Source: Christensenella intestinihominis (GTDB lineage Bacteria > Bacillota > Clostridia > Christensenellales > Christensenellaceae). From it: a stretch of 64,000 bases of DNA. The translations under genes were made by a program, and so were the position numbers. The stretch is taken from the NCBI RefSeq assembly GCF_001678845.1, contig NZ_MAIQ01000004.1, positions 1 to 64,000 of the forward strand. The letters are read 5' to 3'. Numbering within the stretch: the first letter of the stretch is position 1; each line of letters starts with the position of its first letter. Shown in pieces: positions 17,642 through 26,896 of the stretch. The notes below the pieces were generated by a model. That model saw nothing but the letters and a program-made list of their open reading frames with translations. It did not search any database and was not told the DNA's origin.

Positions 17642-18550
17642 CTACTCAAAGTTTACAAGGGGAAAATCGATATCATCGGTTTCAATTGTTTTCCCGTTGA
17701 GGTATTCCAGCATATTGTTTACACCCGTATTAAAGCTGATTTTATTGGCCCACAGCGCCTGGTATTTGATTCCCAGCTTCTTATTGGTACGCGCGTCGCC
17801 GTACAGGTTATCGCCCAAAACCGGATAACCGGCGGCTTCCATATGGGCGCGCTCCTGGTTCAGGTACTGGGTCACCGGTTCAATTTCCACAATGCTGAAT
17901 ATTCCGTTGCTTTCGAGGACGTGGTAACGCGTATAGATCGGCACCGAGCCGCGCATTTTCTTTTGGGAGACGCGGTATTTGTCGTCGCTGTCTTTCACAT
18001 AAAAATGCTGGAATTCGCCGTTTTCATAATCCGGGCATCCTTTGATGATGGCGCGGAAGGTGCGCTGGAGCCGCCGCTGGCGGACTGCCTCGCGAACCGC
18101 TTCAAAATATTCCGCATTTTTGGCAAACAACACAAGCCCGCCCGTATACACGTCGAGTTTGAAGCAGGCAAAGGGAATGCAGCCGGATTCCTCGGAATAT
18201 TCTCCCGCGTCGCGCATATAATTGATGACCATAGACATCAGCTCGGGCGTGTTCCGGTCTGTGCGCCCTACGACAACAGTGCCCGGCTGTTTATTGAGGA
18301 CGATGAAATTTTTATCTTCATAGACAATGTCGAGCAACGGAAACCGTTGGAATTCGACGGGAACATATACTTCAATGATGTCGCCCGCTTCCACCTCAAA
18401 ATCTTTTTTTATCAGGCAGCCGTTCAGCTTAATGTCCCCGGCTTTTATCATTTTTTTCAAATTAACGGAGGCAAGCTCCGGTAAGAATTCCGCCACGCAC
18501 TGCGTAATGCGATATCCCTGGTGCTCCTGCGTGATTTCCAGCTTGATCAT
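17642..18550 (-). CDS. Divergent RluA-like pseudouridine synthase with S4 domain
   Basis: A 302-residue protein with an N-terminal S4-like RNA-binding region (MIKAGDIKLNGCLIKKD, about residues 34-50) and an RluA-like catalytic domain. The usual HRLDxxTSG reads FKLDVYTGG: the Asp is kept but His-Arg is changed. The usual RxHQIR segment reads VTQYLNQERAHM, also diverged, while the family's GYPVLGDNLYG remains. Activity is plausible because the catalytic Asp is present, but the substrate is probably unusual. It is convergent with the RluA gene and has its own promoter. Confidence 0.75.
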   Translation of the reverse strand: MIKLEITQEHQGYRITQCVAEFLPELASVNLKKMIKAGDIKLNGCLIKKDFEVEAGDIIEVYVPVEFQRFPLLDIVYEDKNFIVLNKQPGTVVVGRTDRNTPELMSMVINYMRDAGEYSEESGCIPFACFKLDVYTGGLVLFAKNAEYFEAVREAVRQRRLQRTFRAIIKGCPDYENGEFQHFYVKDSDDKYRVSQKKMRGSVPIYTRYHVLESNGIFSIVEIEPVTQYLNQERAHMEAAGYPVLGDNLYGDARTNKKLGIKYQALWANKISFNTGVNNMLEYLNGKTIETDDIDFPLVNFE

Positions 18551-18612
18551 GTGTGTTTCCCCTTCACGCCCCTAGTTGTGTTGCGGCGTTCTTCATCTGT
18601 ACTACATATTGT

Positions 18613-18641
18613 ATTATAGTACCCATATGTAAAATTTGCAA
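18613..18641 (-). promoter_or_regulatory. Promoter of the RluA-like gene
   Basis: On the minus strand TTGCAA (18636-18641), 17 bp, TATAAT (18613-18618), about 60 bp before the ATG. Confidence 0.55.
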
Positions 18642-18706
18642 ATTGTACGGGGATAAGTTATAGTGAATTTGTTTATGAATAATTTATCATAGTTTAGGAG
18701 GTTTTG

Positions 18707-19225
18707 ATGATGGAACAGTTATCTTGTGTTTTAGGCCGGAGAAGCGTGCGTAAATATACGGGCGAACCCGTGTCCAGGGAGCACGAGGACCTTTTGCTCT
18801 CGGCAGGCTTCAGCGCCCCCAGCGCCAGGAATGCGCGTCCATGGGAATTTATTGTCGTGCGCGACAGGGACCGGCTTGAAAAATTGTCAACGGTGCGGCC
18901 GTATTGGCCGATGCTGAAAAGTGCGGACCTCGCAATCATCGTTTGCGCCAACCTGCGCGGTTATCAGGGTTCAAATAAGGACTTCTTTATCCAGGACTGC
19001 GCCGCCGCCACGCAAAACATCCTGATTGCCGCGGAAGGCCTCGGGCTGGGCGCGGTATGGCTTGGGTGCTATCCTACGGAGGAAGGGCCGAAAGGCGTTC
19101 GCCGTATTCTTGAAATTCCCGGGGATATCATTCCTTTCAGTGTGATCTCGGTTGGCCATCCCGCCGAACATGCAACCCCGCATCCTGAAATTGTGCCCGA
19201 ACGCGTGCATTACGACAAATATTAA
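18707..19225 (+). CDS. Nitroreductase family protein
   Basis: A 172-residue FMN-dependent nitroreductase-like enzyme. The FMN phosphate motif RRSVRKYTGEPV is at the N-terminus, APSARNARPWEF follows, and AAATQNILIAAEGLGLGAVWLG is the dimer and flavin region. Such enzymes reduce nitro groups, quinones or flavins with NAD(P)H. AGGAGG sits five bases before the ATG at 18707; an adjacent ATG at 18710 is equally possible. Single gene upstream of the padR operon. Confidence 0.9.
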   Translation: MMEQLSCVLGRRSVRKYTGEPVSREHEDLLLSAGFSAPSARNARPWEFIVVRDRDRLEKLSTVRPYWPMLKSADLAIIVCANLRGYQGSNKDFFIQDCAAATQNILIAAEGLGLGAVWLGCYPTEEGPKGVRRILEIPGDIIPFSVISVGHPAEHATPHPEIVPERVHYDKY

Positions 19226-19243
19226 GCCTTGTCTGCAAAACAC

Positions 19244-19295
19244 TTGACATACCTTGAATCCCTATGTATAATTCAAGCATAGATATTCAAGGTAT
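19244..19295 (+). promoter_or_regulatory. padR promoter with palindromic operator
   Basis: TTGACA (19244-19249), 17 bp, TATAAT (19267-19272). An 11-bp perfect inverted repeat, ATACCTTGAAT at 19249-19259 and ATTCAAGGTAT at 19285-19295, brackets the -10. This is what autorepression by the PadR protein encoded 33 bp downstream would need. Confidence 0.75.
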
Positions 19296-19328
19296 TTTTC
19301 ATTCCTGATTCGGAAAGGAGCGCAGCCC

Positions 19329-19661
19329 ATGAAATTCGATAAAAACATGACCTCGGTGGGAACTTCCCTTTTAATCCTGCACCTTTTGGAAGCCAAAGAT
19401 ATGTATGGCTACCAGATTATCAGCGAGCTCGCCGACCGGTCGGGCAATATTTTTGAATTCCAGGAAGGCACCCTCTATCCCGTGCTGCACGCCATGCAGA
19501 AGGACGGTTATATTGAATCCTATGCTGTCCGGGCGGAAAACGGCAGGCTGCGCAAATATTACAAAATTACGGAACGCGGCAGAAGGCAGCTGCACGCCAA
19601 AAAGAAGGAATGGCGCGCTTTTTCCACGGCGATGGAAGACATGATCGGAGGGCAGGCGTAA
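19329..19661 (+). CDS. PadR family transcriptional regulator
   Basis: A 110-residue winged-helix regulator with the PadR pattern: LLILHLLEAKDMYGYQI, FEFQEGTLYPVLHAM (recognition region) and the wing ENGRLRKYYKIT. It probably dimerises and represses its own operon through the palindrome around its promoter. GGAAAGGAG precedes the ATG. Its stop overlaps the start of the HAAS-domain membrane gene by one base. Confidence 0.93.
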   Translation: MKFDKNMTSVGTSLLILHLLEAKDMYGYQIISELADRSGNIFEFQEGTLYPVLHAMQKDGYIESYAVRAENGRLRKYYKITERGRRQLHAKKKEWRAFSTAMEDMIGGQA

Positions 19662-20170
19662 TGGAACCCGGTGCAATTGTGCTCAAATATGTTGAACAGG
19701 TATGCGGTAAAATCAGGGCGGACGACGCACGCGGGAATTTCCGTGAGGAGCTTCTGGACCACATTGCGCAAAGCGTTGAAAATCTTATGGAGGAGCGCGG
19801 GCTTTCGCAGGAGGATGCGGAAACGGAGACCATTGTGCGCATGGGCTCCCCCGACGTGCTTGTGCAGGAAATGAATACGGTGCACAAGGGCGACTTCCCG
19901 CTGCTGCTTGTGCTGCGAACAATCTTCCTGACGCTGACGGCGGTGTTCGCCATTTGGAACGCATATGTCTGGGGATCGGCTTATTTAAACGGCTATTTAC
20001 CGGCCGGAGCCAATTTCTTTACGCCGGAGCCAATGATGAGAACTCCTGACGGCCCTTCCGATACGCGTCCCTTTTTCTGGATTCCGCTGATTGTTTCCGC
20101 GCTGCTTTTCATTATTCCGGCGCTCCGGCAGGCGTGTGAAAAGCACGGACACCGGGTCCATCACGCTTAA
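19661..20170 (+). CDS. HAAS-domain membrane protein, PadR partner
   Basis: A 169-residue protein with a cytosolic N-terminal helical domain (YVEQVCGKI..., NFREELLDHIAQSVENLMEERG, about residues 5-75) of the HAAS / permease-prefix type. Two hydrophobic segments follow (about residues 82-103 and 140-158). Such proteins are regularly encoded right after PadR regulators. The ATG overlaps the padR stop, so translation is coupled. It may sense membrane or envelope stress; the precise function is unknown. Confidence 0.78.
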   Translation: MEPGAIVLKYVEQVCGKIRADDARGNFREELLDHIAQSVENLMEERGLSQEDAETETIVRMGSPDVLVQEMNTVHKGDFPLLLVLRTIFLTLTAVFAIWNAYVWGSAYLNGYLPAGANFFTPEPMMRTPDGPSDTRPFFWIPLIVSALLFIIPALRQACEKHGHRVHHA

Positions 20171-20251
20171 AGGCGTAGTCGCCGTTCCATCAAAAACGTG
20201 GGAGCAATACTCCCCGATACCATGCTGTTAAATTGTAAGAAGCGGTAAGTA

Positions 20252-20284
20252 AAGGGCTCTCGGACGAATCCGGGAGCCTTTTAT
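20252..20284 (+). terminator. Terminator of the padR operon
   Basis: A 9-bp stem (GGCTCTCGG / CCGGGAGCC with one G-T pair) followed by TTTTATT, about 85 bp past the HAAS gene. Confidence 0.8.
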
Positions 20285-20420
20285 TGTTATATCGCCTTAT
20301 GTTACCTGGATATACCATTTTCTGGAAAAAGCCGGATTAAGCCATCGTTGGGAAATAACCTCTTTGAACAAAAAGTAATTTCATTCAAACAAATTAGTGT
20401 CATAAAGAGTGAAAATTTTA

Positions 20421-20479
20421 TTGACATTCAATTAGTTTAGTGCTAAATTAATTTATAATAAATAGTTTAGTACTGAACT
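20421..20479 (+). promoter_or_regulatory. marR promoter with two operator copies
   Basis: TTGACA (20421-20426), 17 bp, TAAATT (20444-20449). Two related 16-bp palindromic sites lie at 20434-20449 (over the -10) and 20464-20479 (over the likely start and leader); both begin AGTTTAGT and end in AAATT or AACT. This arrangement fits MarR dimers blocking the promoter. Confidence 0.7.
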
Positions 20480-20496
20480 AAAAGGCGGTGGGTGAA

Positions 20497-20997
20497 ATGA
20501 GTACAAAGGAAGAAAAGGTATTGGATAAAGGCCTGAAACAAAATTTTATTCGGTCGATGTTGCGCATAAAGCAGGCCCTTCCTGCTATTTCGGATTTTAT
20601 GGACATTAATGTGAACGAGATGCTGATTCTGGCAAATATTTTGGGCAGCCCCGACGATATGAACGATTCCGGCTGCACTTATGTTTCCGACATTATGAGC
20701 AATGTTTTCATTACAAAATCAGCCGTATCGCAGACATTGAGTGTACTTGAGAAAAATGGGCTGGTTACGCGCGAAACGGATTTAGCGGACAGGCGCAGGG
20801 TGGCGGTCTCTTTGACACAAAAGGGAAAAGCGGCGGTTCAAAAAGCGCAGGGAGAGATGGAAGGCTTTCTCCAGGTCATTTTTGAACGGTTTGGCAAGGA
20901 AAATATCAGGAAGATGACGGAATATATCACCGGATTTGCCGATGTACTCCAGGAGGTGAACAGGGAAATGCAGGAATCCAAAAAATCAGGCAAATAA
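20497..20997 (+). CDS. MarR family transcriptional regulator
   Basis: A 166-residue winged-helix protein. The HTH (ITKSAVSQTLSVLEKNGLV, about residues 80-98) and the wing RETDLADRRRVAVSLTQKG match MarR. A helical C-terminus serves dimerisation. It is expected to repress the adaptor/ABC efflux genes downstream and itself, with release by small phenolic or antibiotic ligands. The start at 20497 is chosen over an in-frame GTG at 20488 on family length. Confidence 0.92.
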   Translation: MSTKEEKVLDKGLKQNFIRSMLRIKQALPAISDFMDINVNEMLILANILGSPDDMNDSGCTYVSDIMSNVFITKSAVSQTLSVLEKNGLVTRETDLADRRRVAVSLTQKGKAAVQKAQGEMEGFLQVIFERFGKENIRKMTEYITGFADVLQEVNREMQESKKSGK

Positions 20998-21047
20998 TTT
21001 GGTGTTTTATCATTTTGAGATAGAGTTTAAATTTGGAGGCAATAAAA

Positions 21048-22658
21048 ATGGAACAGGTTCAAAAAAGGAAAAAATGGCCGATTGTGATTGGGATAATTGC
21101 AGCTGTAATTGTAGTTGCAATCATTGCAGTACAGGTAAGCGCCTCAGCGGCATCCCAGCCGGTTTATGAGGTTTATACCGTAGAAGCGGGAGATATCACA
21201 AAAAGTGTGACAGCTTCCGGCACCTTACAGGCACAGGACGATATTGAAGTCGACCTTCCTGCGGCGATCGAGCTGGACGAAACAATGATTCATGTTGGGG
21301 ACTCCGTGACGGAGGGACAAACGCTTGCTACGCTTGACGCTGACTCGGTCAATCGTTATTACAAGGAACTGACTGCCCAATTAAATGCTGTGGACCGCGA
21401 ACTGATGACGATCGAAAGGGAGACCGAAACCATTAAGGCCCCGATGCAGGGCCGGATCAAACAAATCCTCATTGAAGAAGGCGGGAATGTCGGGGATTAT
21501 GAATATGTTATGCTGCTTTCTACCGACGGTAAGATGAAAGTGGACGTATCGACGGAAAAGGCCATTGCCCTTACCGAAGAGGTAAAAGTCAAATATGGTG
21601 ACGGCCATGAAAAGACGGGCTCTATATTGGCTAAAACCGGCGACGGATATACGGTAACCGTCCCGGACGACGGGCCGAAGCTGGACGGAACCGCTGAAAT
21701 TTACTTTGATGATGAATTGATCGGAACCGGAACTTTTAAAATCAATGCCCCAATCAAGGTTATTGCTGACGGCGGAATTGTGAAAGACATAACTGTTGAA
21801 GAAAACGACAGCGTTTCCGCGGGCAACACCCTGGTTACCCTGGAGAACAAAGTTACAACAGACAGCTATCAGGAAAAATTTGATGAACGCCAGGACATTG
21901 AAGACAAAATGACTGAAGCGCGGGGCTATTTACAGAATCCGGTTATTGTCTCGCCTGTCGCGGGGATTGTCCGCACAATAGACGAAGCGCCAACAGCGCA
22001 GCAAGGCGGATCGGGCAGTATGATAGGCGGCGCAGCGCTCAATATGTCCGCGTTACAGCAAACGCAGCAGGCAAACACAGCACAGGGTACCGCCGTATCG
22101 GCCGATGCAGCAAGCTCCGAAGAGCGTACGGTATTTGAATTAAGCGCGGGCGGGGTGACGGAACTGCCTATAGAAATTGACGAAATGGACGTCGCGGCGA
22201 TTAAACCGGGACAGGAAGCCGTGATTGCCGTTGATGCACTAGGAGAGGAACAATTTACTGCAAAAGTTGACCGCATTTCAAAGATAGGAAATTCTGCAAA
22301 CGGCGTAACGACTTATGACGTCGTCCTCGTGATGGAAAAAAGCGACGAGCGTTTCTTTGAAGGCATGAATGCTTCTGCGACGATCGTAGCGGAACAAATT
22401 GAGGATACCGTGCTGGTCCCGCTTGAACTGGTGCAGGAAGACAAGGATGGCACCTTTGTGGAGGTGTCGCCCAGCGATAACAGCAATGGAGCGGACCGCC
22501 GACGCGTAGAAGTCACGGAGGGAGTGTCTGACGGTATCAATGTGCAAATACAATCCGGTCTCAATGTGGGAGACAAAATTGTCTACCTGAATGAATCCGC
22601 CGGAAGTACGGTAGTTGACTTTATACAGAATGGCGGACTTTTCAGCTCGGCGAGCTAG
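21048..22658 (+). CDS. MacA/HlyD-like periplasmic adaptor subunit
   Basis: A 536-residue membrane fusion protein. One N-terminal helix at about residues 10-30 anchors it; barrel-sandwich (lipoyl-like) halves lie on both sides of a helical stretch ([24 protein letters not shown]), with beta-barrel domains near the C-terminus ([14 protein letters not shown]). It pairs with the downstream ABC ATPase and FtsX-type permease as a tripartite-like exporter. In a monoderm it would couple to cell-surface release. TTTGGAGG is eight bases upstream. Confidence 0.87.
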   Translation: MEQVQKRKKWPIVIGIIAAVIVVAIIAVQVSASAASQPVYEVYTVEAGDITKSVTASGTLQAQDDIEVDLPAAIELDETMIHVGDSVTEGQTLATLDADSVNRYYKELTAQLNAVDRELMTIERETETIKAPMQGRIKQILIEEGGNVGDYEYVMLLSTDGKMKVDVSTEKAIALTEEVKVKYGDGHEKTGSILAKTGDGYTVTVPDDGPKLDGTAEIYFDDELIGTGTFKINAPIKVIADGGIVKDITVEENDSVSAGNTLVTLENKVTTDSYQEKFDERQDIEDKMTEARGYLQNPVIVSPVAGIVRTIDEAPTAQQGGSGSMIGGAALNMSALQQTQQANTAQGTAVSADAASSEERTVFELSAGGVTELPIEIDEMDVAAIKPGQEAVIAVDALGEEQFTAKVDRISKIGNSANGVTTYDVVLVMEKSDERFFEGMNASATIVAEQIEDTVLVPLELVQEDKDGTFVEVSPSDNSNGADRRRVEVTEGVSDGINVQIQSGLNVGDKIVYLNESAGSTVVDFIQNGGLFSSAS

Positions 22659-22669
22659 GAGGATTTTCC

Positions 22670-23392
22670 ATGAATAAAAAGCATGAAAAAATAGAATCTG
22701 ACGTCCCCAAAACAGATGATATGATAGAGTTACGGGACGTATCTAAAATTTATTCAATGGGGGGCGAGAAAATCCATGCCCTGGATCACGCAAACCTGCG
22801 TATTAAGCGCGGGGAATATGTGAGTATTATCGGCCCGTCCGGCAGTGGCAAATCGACCCTCATGAACATTATCGGATGTTTGGATATTGCGGACGAAGGA
22901 ATTTATTTGCTGGATGGGCTGGAAATTAAGCAATATAGCGAAAAAGAACTCGCAAAAATACGAAACCAGAAAATAGGGTTTATTTTCCAGGGGTTTAATC
23001 TTTTGCCGAAGCTGACGGCCGAAGCAAATGTCGAACTGCCGATGATTTACCAGGGTATACCCGTTGCCGAGCGGAAGGAAAAGGTGGCGGTTGCCTTGGA
23101 GCGGGTGAATCTGACAAAGCGCATGCAGCATAAGCCGACAGAATTATCCGGGGGGCAGCAGCAGCGCGTTGCAATCGCGCGGGCGCTCGCAACCAGTCCG
23201 GCGCTGATCCTTGCCGACGAGCCGACGGGAAACCTGGATTCCAAAACGAGTGCGGAAATTATGAAGCTGTTTGACGAACTGCATAAAAATGGCAATACCA
23301 TTGTGCTCATTACCCATGACGATTCCGTAGCGGCGCATGCAAAACGGCTCGTGCGGATATTGGATGGGTGTGTGCAGGAGGTGCCGGCATGA
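22670..23392 (+). CDS. MacB/LolD-type ABC transporter ATPase
   Basis: A 240-residue ATPase: Walker [11 protein letters not shown]-loop FQGFNLLP, signature [15 protein letters not shown], Walker [16 protein letters not shown] and switch [15 protein letters not shown] is typical of the MacB/LolD/FtsE group, which drives mechanotransmission rather than classical transport. It starts 11 bp after the adaptor with AGGAGG, and its stop overlaps the permease start. Confidence 0.95.
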   Translation: MNKKHEKIESDVPKTDDMIELRDVSKIYSMGGEKIHALDHANLRIKRGEYVSIIGPSGSGKSTLMNIIGCLDIADEGIYLLDGLEIKQYSEKELAKIRNQKIGFIFQGFNLLPKLTAEANVELPMIYQGIPVAERKEKVAVALERVNLTKRMQHKPTELSGGQQQRVAIARALATSPALILADEPTGNLDSKTSAEIMKLFDELHKNGNTIVLITHDDSVAAHAKRLVRILDGCVQEVPA

Positions 23393-24570
23393 TTGGACAA
23401 ACATTCAAGATGGCATGGAGTGCGATTGCCTCCAACAAGATGCGTTCGTTCCTGACGATGCTGGGTATTATCATAGGCGTAATTGCAATCGTGGTACTGG
23501 TTTCCCTGGTCGGAGGGGCGACATCGTCGATCACAGGCGAGATAGAGGATGTCAGCGCCAATGCGCTGTCCGTCACAATTTCGGACGACAAAGGCCACCC
23601 GCTGACGCTATCAGATATCCAGGCGCTGGAGCGGCAGGACGATTCGTTTGGCCAGGTTGCCCCGCTCGGGACGACAGTCGGAACAATAAAGAAAAATGTA
23701 ATCAATGAAACGGCGCAGGTGAACGGCACAACTGCGGCTTATGCGGATATTCACAACTTGAAACTCGGAAGCGGCAGGTTCCTTAAGACCGCGGATGTGG
23801 AAAACGGTTCCTCCGTGGCGGTGCTCAATGCAAATGCAAGCCATAAGCTGTTCGGGACCTTGAATTCGGTCGGAAACCGGTTTTCGCTGGATGGACAGTC
23901 GTTCCTTGTGGTAGGCGTACTGGAGGATTCCGAGGATATTACCACGGCGGTCATGGGGGATAACCCTGCGCTATACATACCGTTCACAGTGGAATCCCGC
24001 ATGGCGAAACAGCCCTATGTTACATCGTTTTCCGTCTCTCCCAGCACGGACGACAGTATTGATGAAGCGGAGGATGCGCTCAATAAGTATATGTTACAAA
24101 GGTTCCGCGGGGATGCGGATGCGTTCAGTGTGCTCAACCAGTCGGTATTTCTCGACACGATAGATACGGTAACGAGCACAATGACGCTGCTTTTAGGAGG
24201 AATTGCCGCAATTTCCCTTATCGTCGGCGGGATTGGAATCATGAATATCATGCTGGTTTCCGTCACGGAGCGGACGAGGGAAATCGGTATCCGGAAAGCC
24301 ATCGGCGCCAGTCGAAGCAGCATATTGGTTCAATTTTTGATCGAAGCCCTTGTCCTTTGCCTGATTGGCTGCGGGATCGGCCTGCTGGGATCGTGGGCCC
24401 TGCTGGAACTGATTGGCGTAATCGCTGGGGATATGCTGGCAGTAGATATGTCCGCCGGTGTTGTCGGACTGGCTGTGGGCTTCTCGATTGCAATCGGTGT
24501 CGTATTCGGTATTAACCCAGCCAACAAGGCTTCCAAGCTGCAGCCGATTCAGGCCTTGCGGTATGAATAA
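23389..24570 (+). CDS. MacB-type FtsX-domain ABC permease
   Basis: A 393-residue permease with one N-terminal helix (about residues 20-42), a large extracytoplasmic MacB_PCD domain, and three C-terminal helices of the FtsX domain. The coupling segment [18 protein letters not shown] is diagnostic. With the ATPase it likely exports antimicrobial peptides, macrolides or lipids, or acts in envelope defence. The ATG overlaps the ATPase stop (ATGA). Confidence 0.93.
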   Translation: MIGQTFKMAWSAIASNKMRSFLTMLGIIIGVIAIVVLVSLVGGATSSITGEIEDVSANALSVTISDDKGHPLTLSDIQALERQDDSFGQVAPLGTTVGTIKKNVINETAQVNGTTAAYADIHNLKLGSGRFLKTADVENGSSVAVLNANASHKLFGTLNSVGNRFSLDGQSFLVVGVLEDSEDITTAVMGDNPALYIPFTVESRMAKQPYVTSFSVSPSTDDSIDEAEDALNKYMLQRFRGDADAFSVLNQSVFLDTIDTVTSTMTLLLGGIAAISLIVGGIGIMNIMLVSVTERTREIGIRKAIGASRSSILVQFLIEALVLCLIGCGIGLLGSWALLELIGVIAGDMLAVDMSAGVVGLAVGFSIAIGVVFGINPANKASKLQPIQALRYE

Positions 24571-24590
24571 GGAAGGTTTTATAAAAAAAC

Positions 24591-24632
24591 AAAACGGAGT
24601 TTAAAGTCGAAGAGATTTTAAACTCCGTTTTT
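24591..24632. terminator. Bidirectional terminator after the efflux operon
   Basis: A 15-bp A/T-rich stem with the core CGGAGTTTAAA repeated in inverse, flanked by A and T runs on both sides. It can end both the efflux transcript and the convergent redox operon. The following 100 bp up to 24738 hold nothing I recognise. Confidence 0.85.
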
Positions 24633-24738
24633 GGTAAACATGGCTGCATCGGCGATATGGGATTTGTACGGAAAGCACGATTACACAAAGGTTTTCCGAT
24701 CGTCGATAAACAACATTATACGAAAAATTCCCCGCCAA

Positions 24739-25278
24739 TTAAACAAGTTTTTCTACTTCCGCCTTATATTCTTCATACATGGGTTCCCAAACGTCTTCCT
24801 TAGCGCCCATGCCGACATAGCCTATTACTCCCTCACGATCAATGACGAGCGTATAAGGCGCGTGCCCAACGGGCCATTTGATCACTCCCGCCGGGTCCAG
24901 CCCCACGTTAAACGTATATCCGTTTTCCTCAATAAACTCAGTTACTTTTTCTTTTTTATCGCGGGAATTTACCGCCAAAATAACGAGGTCATCACCATAT
25001 TCCCCCTTCAGCTTTTCAAAGGCGGGCATTTCAGCGACACACGGGGGGCAGCTGATAAACCAGAAATTCAGCAGTACAACTTTTCCCTTCAGGTCGGAAA
25101 GCTTCACCAGTTCGCCGCTTAAAAGCTCTACTTCAAAATCAACGGGCGTATCCCCCGCTTTGTATTCGTCCGGTATCTCTCCGAACATACGGCTATTGCT
25201 TTCTTCGGCCTGTCCGCAGGAGACGAAAGCCATTATCGCCATAACCACCGCCAAAGCCAATATCATTTTCCTTTTCAT
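24739..25278 (-). CDS. TlpA-family thioredoxin-like lipoprotein (CPPC)
   Basis: A 179-residue lipoprotein: signal peptide with lipobox FVSC (Cys near 21), then an AhpC/TSA-like TlpA domain from about residue 43. The active site is FWFISCPPCVAEMPAF, and the cis-Pro region is HAPYTLVIDREG. It reduces disulfides on the outer face of the membrane using electrons passed through the membrane. It is the last gene of a set with a second TlpA, a polyferredoxin and a CXXC protein. AAGGAGG precedes the start. Confidence 0.9.
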   Translation of the reverse strand: MKRKMILALAVVMAIMAFVSCGQAEESNSRMFGEIPDEYKAGDTPVDFEVELLSGELVKLSDLKGKVVLLNFWFISCPPCVAEMPAFEKLKGEYGDDLVILAVNSRDKKEKVTEFIEENGYTFNVGLDPAGVIKWPVGHAPYTLVIDREGVIGYVGMGAKEDVWEPMYEEYKAEVEKLV

Positions 25279-25312
25279 ATTCTTTCCTCCTTAAAATCAA
25301 AATTGATGCGCC

Positions 25313-25915
25313 TTACTGACCCAGCAGCTTTTCAATTTCGGAATCATACCTGATAAAATCCTGATCTGCTTCTCCCGTTCCGCCAGTGTGGACGCTTTGT
25401 ATGGTCCCTTGCCGGTCAATGACCAGTGAATAAGGAATCGCGTCGCCCGGGAATTGGATGACCCGCGCCCTGTCGACCCCGACCTTGAACGAATGACTGT
25501 TTTCGCTCATGTATTTTTCTATTTTCTCCTTCCGGTCGCCCGAGTTAATTGCCAAAATAACCAAATCATCGCCGTATTTATCAAGCAACATATCGAACGC
25601 CGGCATTTCAAGCAGGCACAGTTTACAGCTAAGGTCCCAAAAATTGAGCAACACAACTTTCCCTTTCAGGTCGGAAAGCGTTATCATCTCGCCGTTCAGC
25701 AGCTCCACCTCAAAATCCGCAGGGATATCGCCGACCCGGTATTCGTCGGGTATTTCCCAAAGCATGCTGTTGTTACTGTCATCCGCTCCCTGAGCAGGAG
25801 CGGCGTTACCGCTTGTTTCCGTTAAAGCACTGCCGCCTCCGTCCGCCTGGCCGCAGGCTGTTAGAACAAATAATACTGCCAAAAGCAAAAATGTGGCTGC
25901 TGTCCGTCTTCTCAT
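25313..25915 (-). CDS. TlpA-family thioredoxin-like lipoprotein (CKLC variant)
   Basis: A 200-residue lipoprotein (lipobox LTAC) with a Ser/Gly/Ala-rich linker and a TlpA domain. It clearly parallels the next gene (shared EIPDEYRVGD, VELLNGE, LSDLKGKVVLLNFW). The active site reads CKLC rather than CPPC or CPxC; the lost proline should raise or alter the redox potential. The ATG overlaps the stop of the polyferredoxin gene (ATGA), supported by GGAG eight bases upstream; an in-frame GTG nine bases earlier lacks a site. Confidence 0.88.
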   Translation of the reverse strand: MRRRTAATFLLLAVLFVLTACGQADGGGSALTETSGNAAPAQGADDSNNSMLWEIPDEYRVGDIPADFEVELLNGEMITLSDLKGKVVLLNFWDLSCKLCLLEMPAFDMLLDKYGDDLVILAINSGDRKEKIEKYMSENSHSFKVGVDRARVIQFPGDAIPYSLVIDRQGTIQSVHTGGTGEADQDFIRYDSEIEKLLGQ

Positions 25916-26745
25916 CTTTCGCACTCCATTTCTTTTCGCTTTTTATCGCGTTTATGCTTCCATGAAACAGCGCCGCGGCTGCATACATCAATGCACTTGC
26001 CGCAGCTGATGCATTCGCGGTCGCCCGGCATTTTAATATCCATCGGACAGGCCCTGATGCATTTTCCGCAATGGTTACAGGTACTTTTTTCTACCCGGAT
26101 ACCAAACACCGATATCTTATTGAAAAATGAATAGAGCGCACCCAACGGACATGCAAACCGGCAAAATCCCCTGTGCGCGAATACGGAAAGGATTACAAGC
26201 CCCGCCAGTATAAATACCTTCCATTGGAACAAACCACCTATAATCGCCTGTAATCCCTCATTCATGGCCACAAGCGGGATACCCGCTTCGAGGGTGCCCG
26301 CCGGGCAAATATATTGGCAAAAAGCCGGAGAGCCGGTGACAGCGGGAAGAATGCCTATAAAAAGGATAAGAACAATATATTTTAAATAAGAAATCCTTTG
26401 TGTGACGCGGCTTTTTTGAAGCTTGGGCACAGGGATTTTATGCAATAGTTCCTGGAGCAAACCAAAGGGGCACAGAAACCCGCATATAAGCCGTCCAAAC
26501 AATACGCCGAATAATAGCAGTATGCCGATAATATAAAACATGGCTTTGTCCGGCGTTGATACCAGTTTGTTTTGCAGTGTGCCAAGCGGACAAGAGGCCA
26601 CCGCCCCGGGACAGCTATAGCAATTCAGTCCGGGAACGCACAAGCCTTTGGGCTGTTTGGTATATATCCTGCCCGCGGCGAAGCCCGGTAGGTTCGCATT
26701 GTATATCAGCGCTGAGAGCAGCTGTATAATCCGCCTTCGCCTCAT
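25912..26745 (-). CDS. NapH/YccM-like membrane polyferredoxin
   Basis: A 277-residue integral membrane protein with about five hydrophobic helices and many cysteine motifs. These include LNCYSCPGAVASC near the N-terminus, CGFLCPFG, CQYICPAG and CRFACPLG at membrane edges, and a C-terminal two-cluster ferredoxin (CNHCGKCIRACPMD and CISCGKCIDVC). It should carry electrons across the membrane toward the extracytoplasmic TlpA proteins. The start MRRRRIIQ lies one base after the upstream CXXC-protein stop. Operon-coupled to TlpA downstream. Confidence 0.9.
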   Translation of the reverse strand: MRRRRIIQLLSALIYNANLPGFAAGRIYTKQPKGLCVPGLNCYSCPGAVASCPLGTLQNKLVSTPDKAMFYIIGILLLFGVLFGRLICGFLCPFGLLQELLHKIPVPKLQKSRVTQRISYLKYIVLILFIGILPAVTGSPAFCQYICPAGTLEAGIPLVAMNEGLQAIIGGLFQWKVFILAGLVILSVFAHRGFCRFACPLGALYSFFNKISVFGIRVEKSTCNHCGKCIRACPMDIKMPGDRECISCGKCIDVCSRGAVSWKHKRDKKRKEMECER

Positions 26746-26746
26746 A

Positions 26747-26896
26747 TCATCCGATCCCCATGCATGAAAGGCATATCCTTGCCGCATTTGCAAGGGCGTC
26801 AAAATAACCGCCGAAATATATCCCCAGGCCGATGAAACAGGCCGCCGTAAACAAAAGTATAATCCTGGTATATTTGCTTTTTTTTGTTTGTTCCAT
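26747..26896 (-). CDS. CD1871A-family CXXC membrane microprotein
   Basis: A 49-residue protein with a short basic N-terminus (MEQTKKSKY), one membrane helix (about residues 10-30) and a C-terminal motif RICLSCMGIG. This matches the CD1871A family of CXXC-containing small proteins of Clostridia, usually next to 4Fe-4S membrane proteins and thioredoxin or methionine sulfoxide reductase genes. It may pass electrons or thiols to the polyferredoxin. Its ribosome site lies in the preceding hairpin. Confidence 0.8.
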   Translation of the reverse strand: MEQTKKSKYTRIILLFTAACFIGLGIYFGGYFDALANAARICLSCMGIG

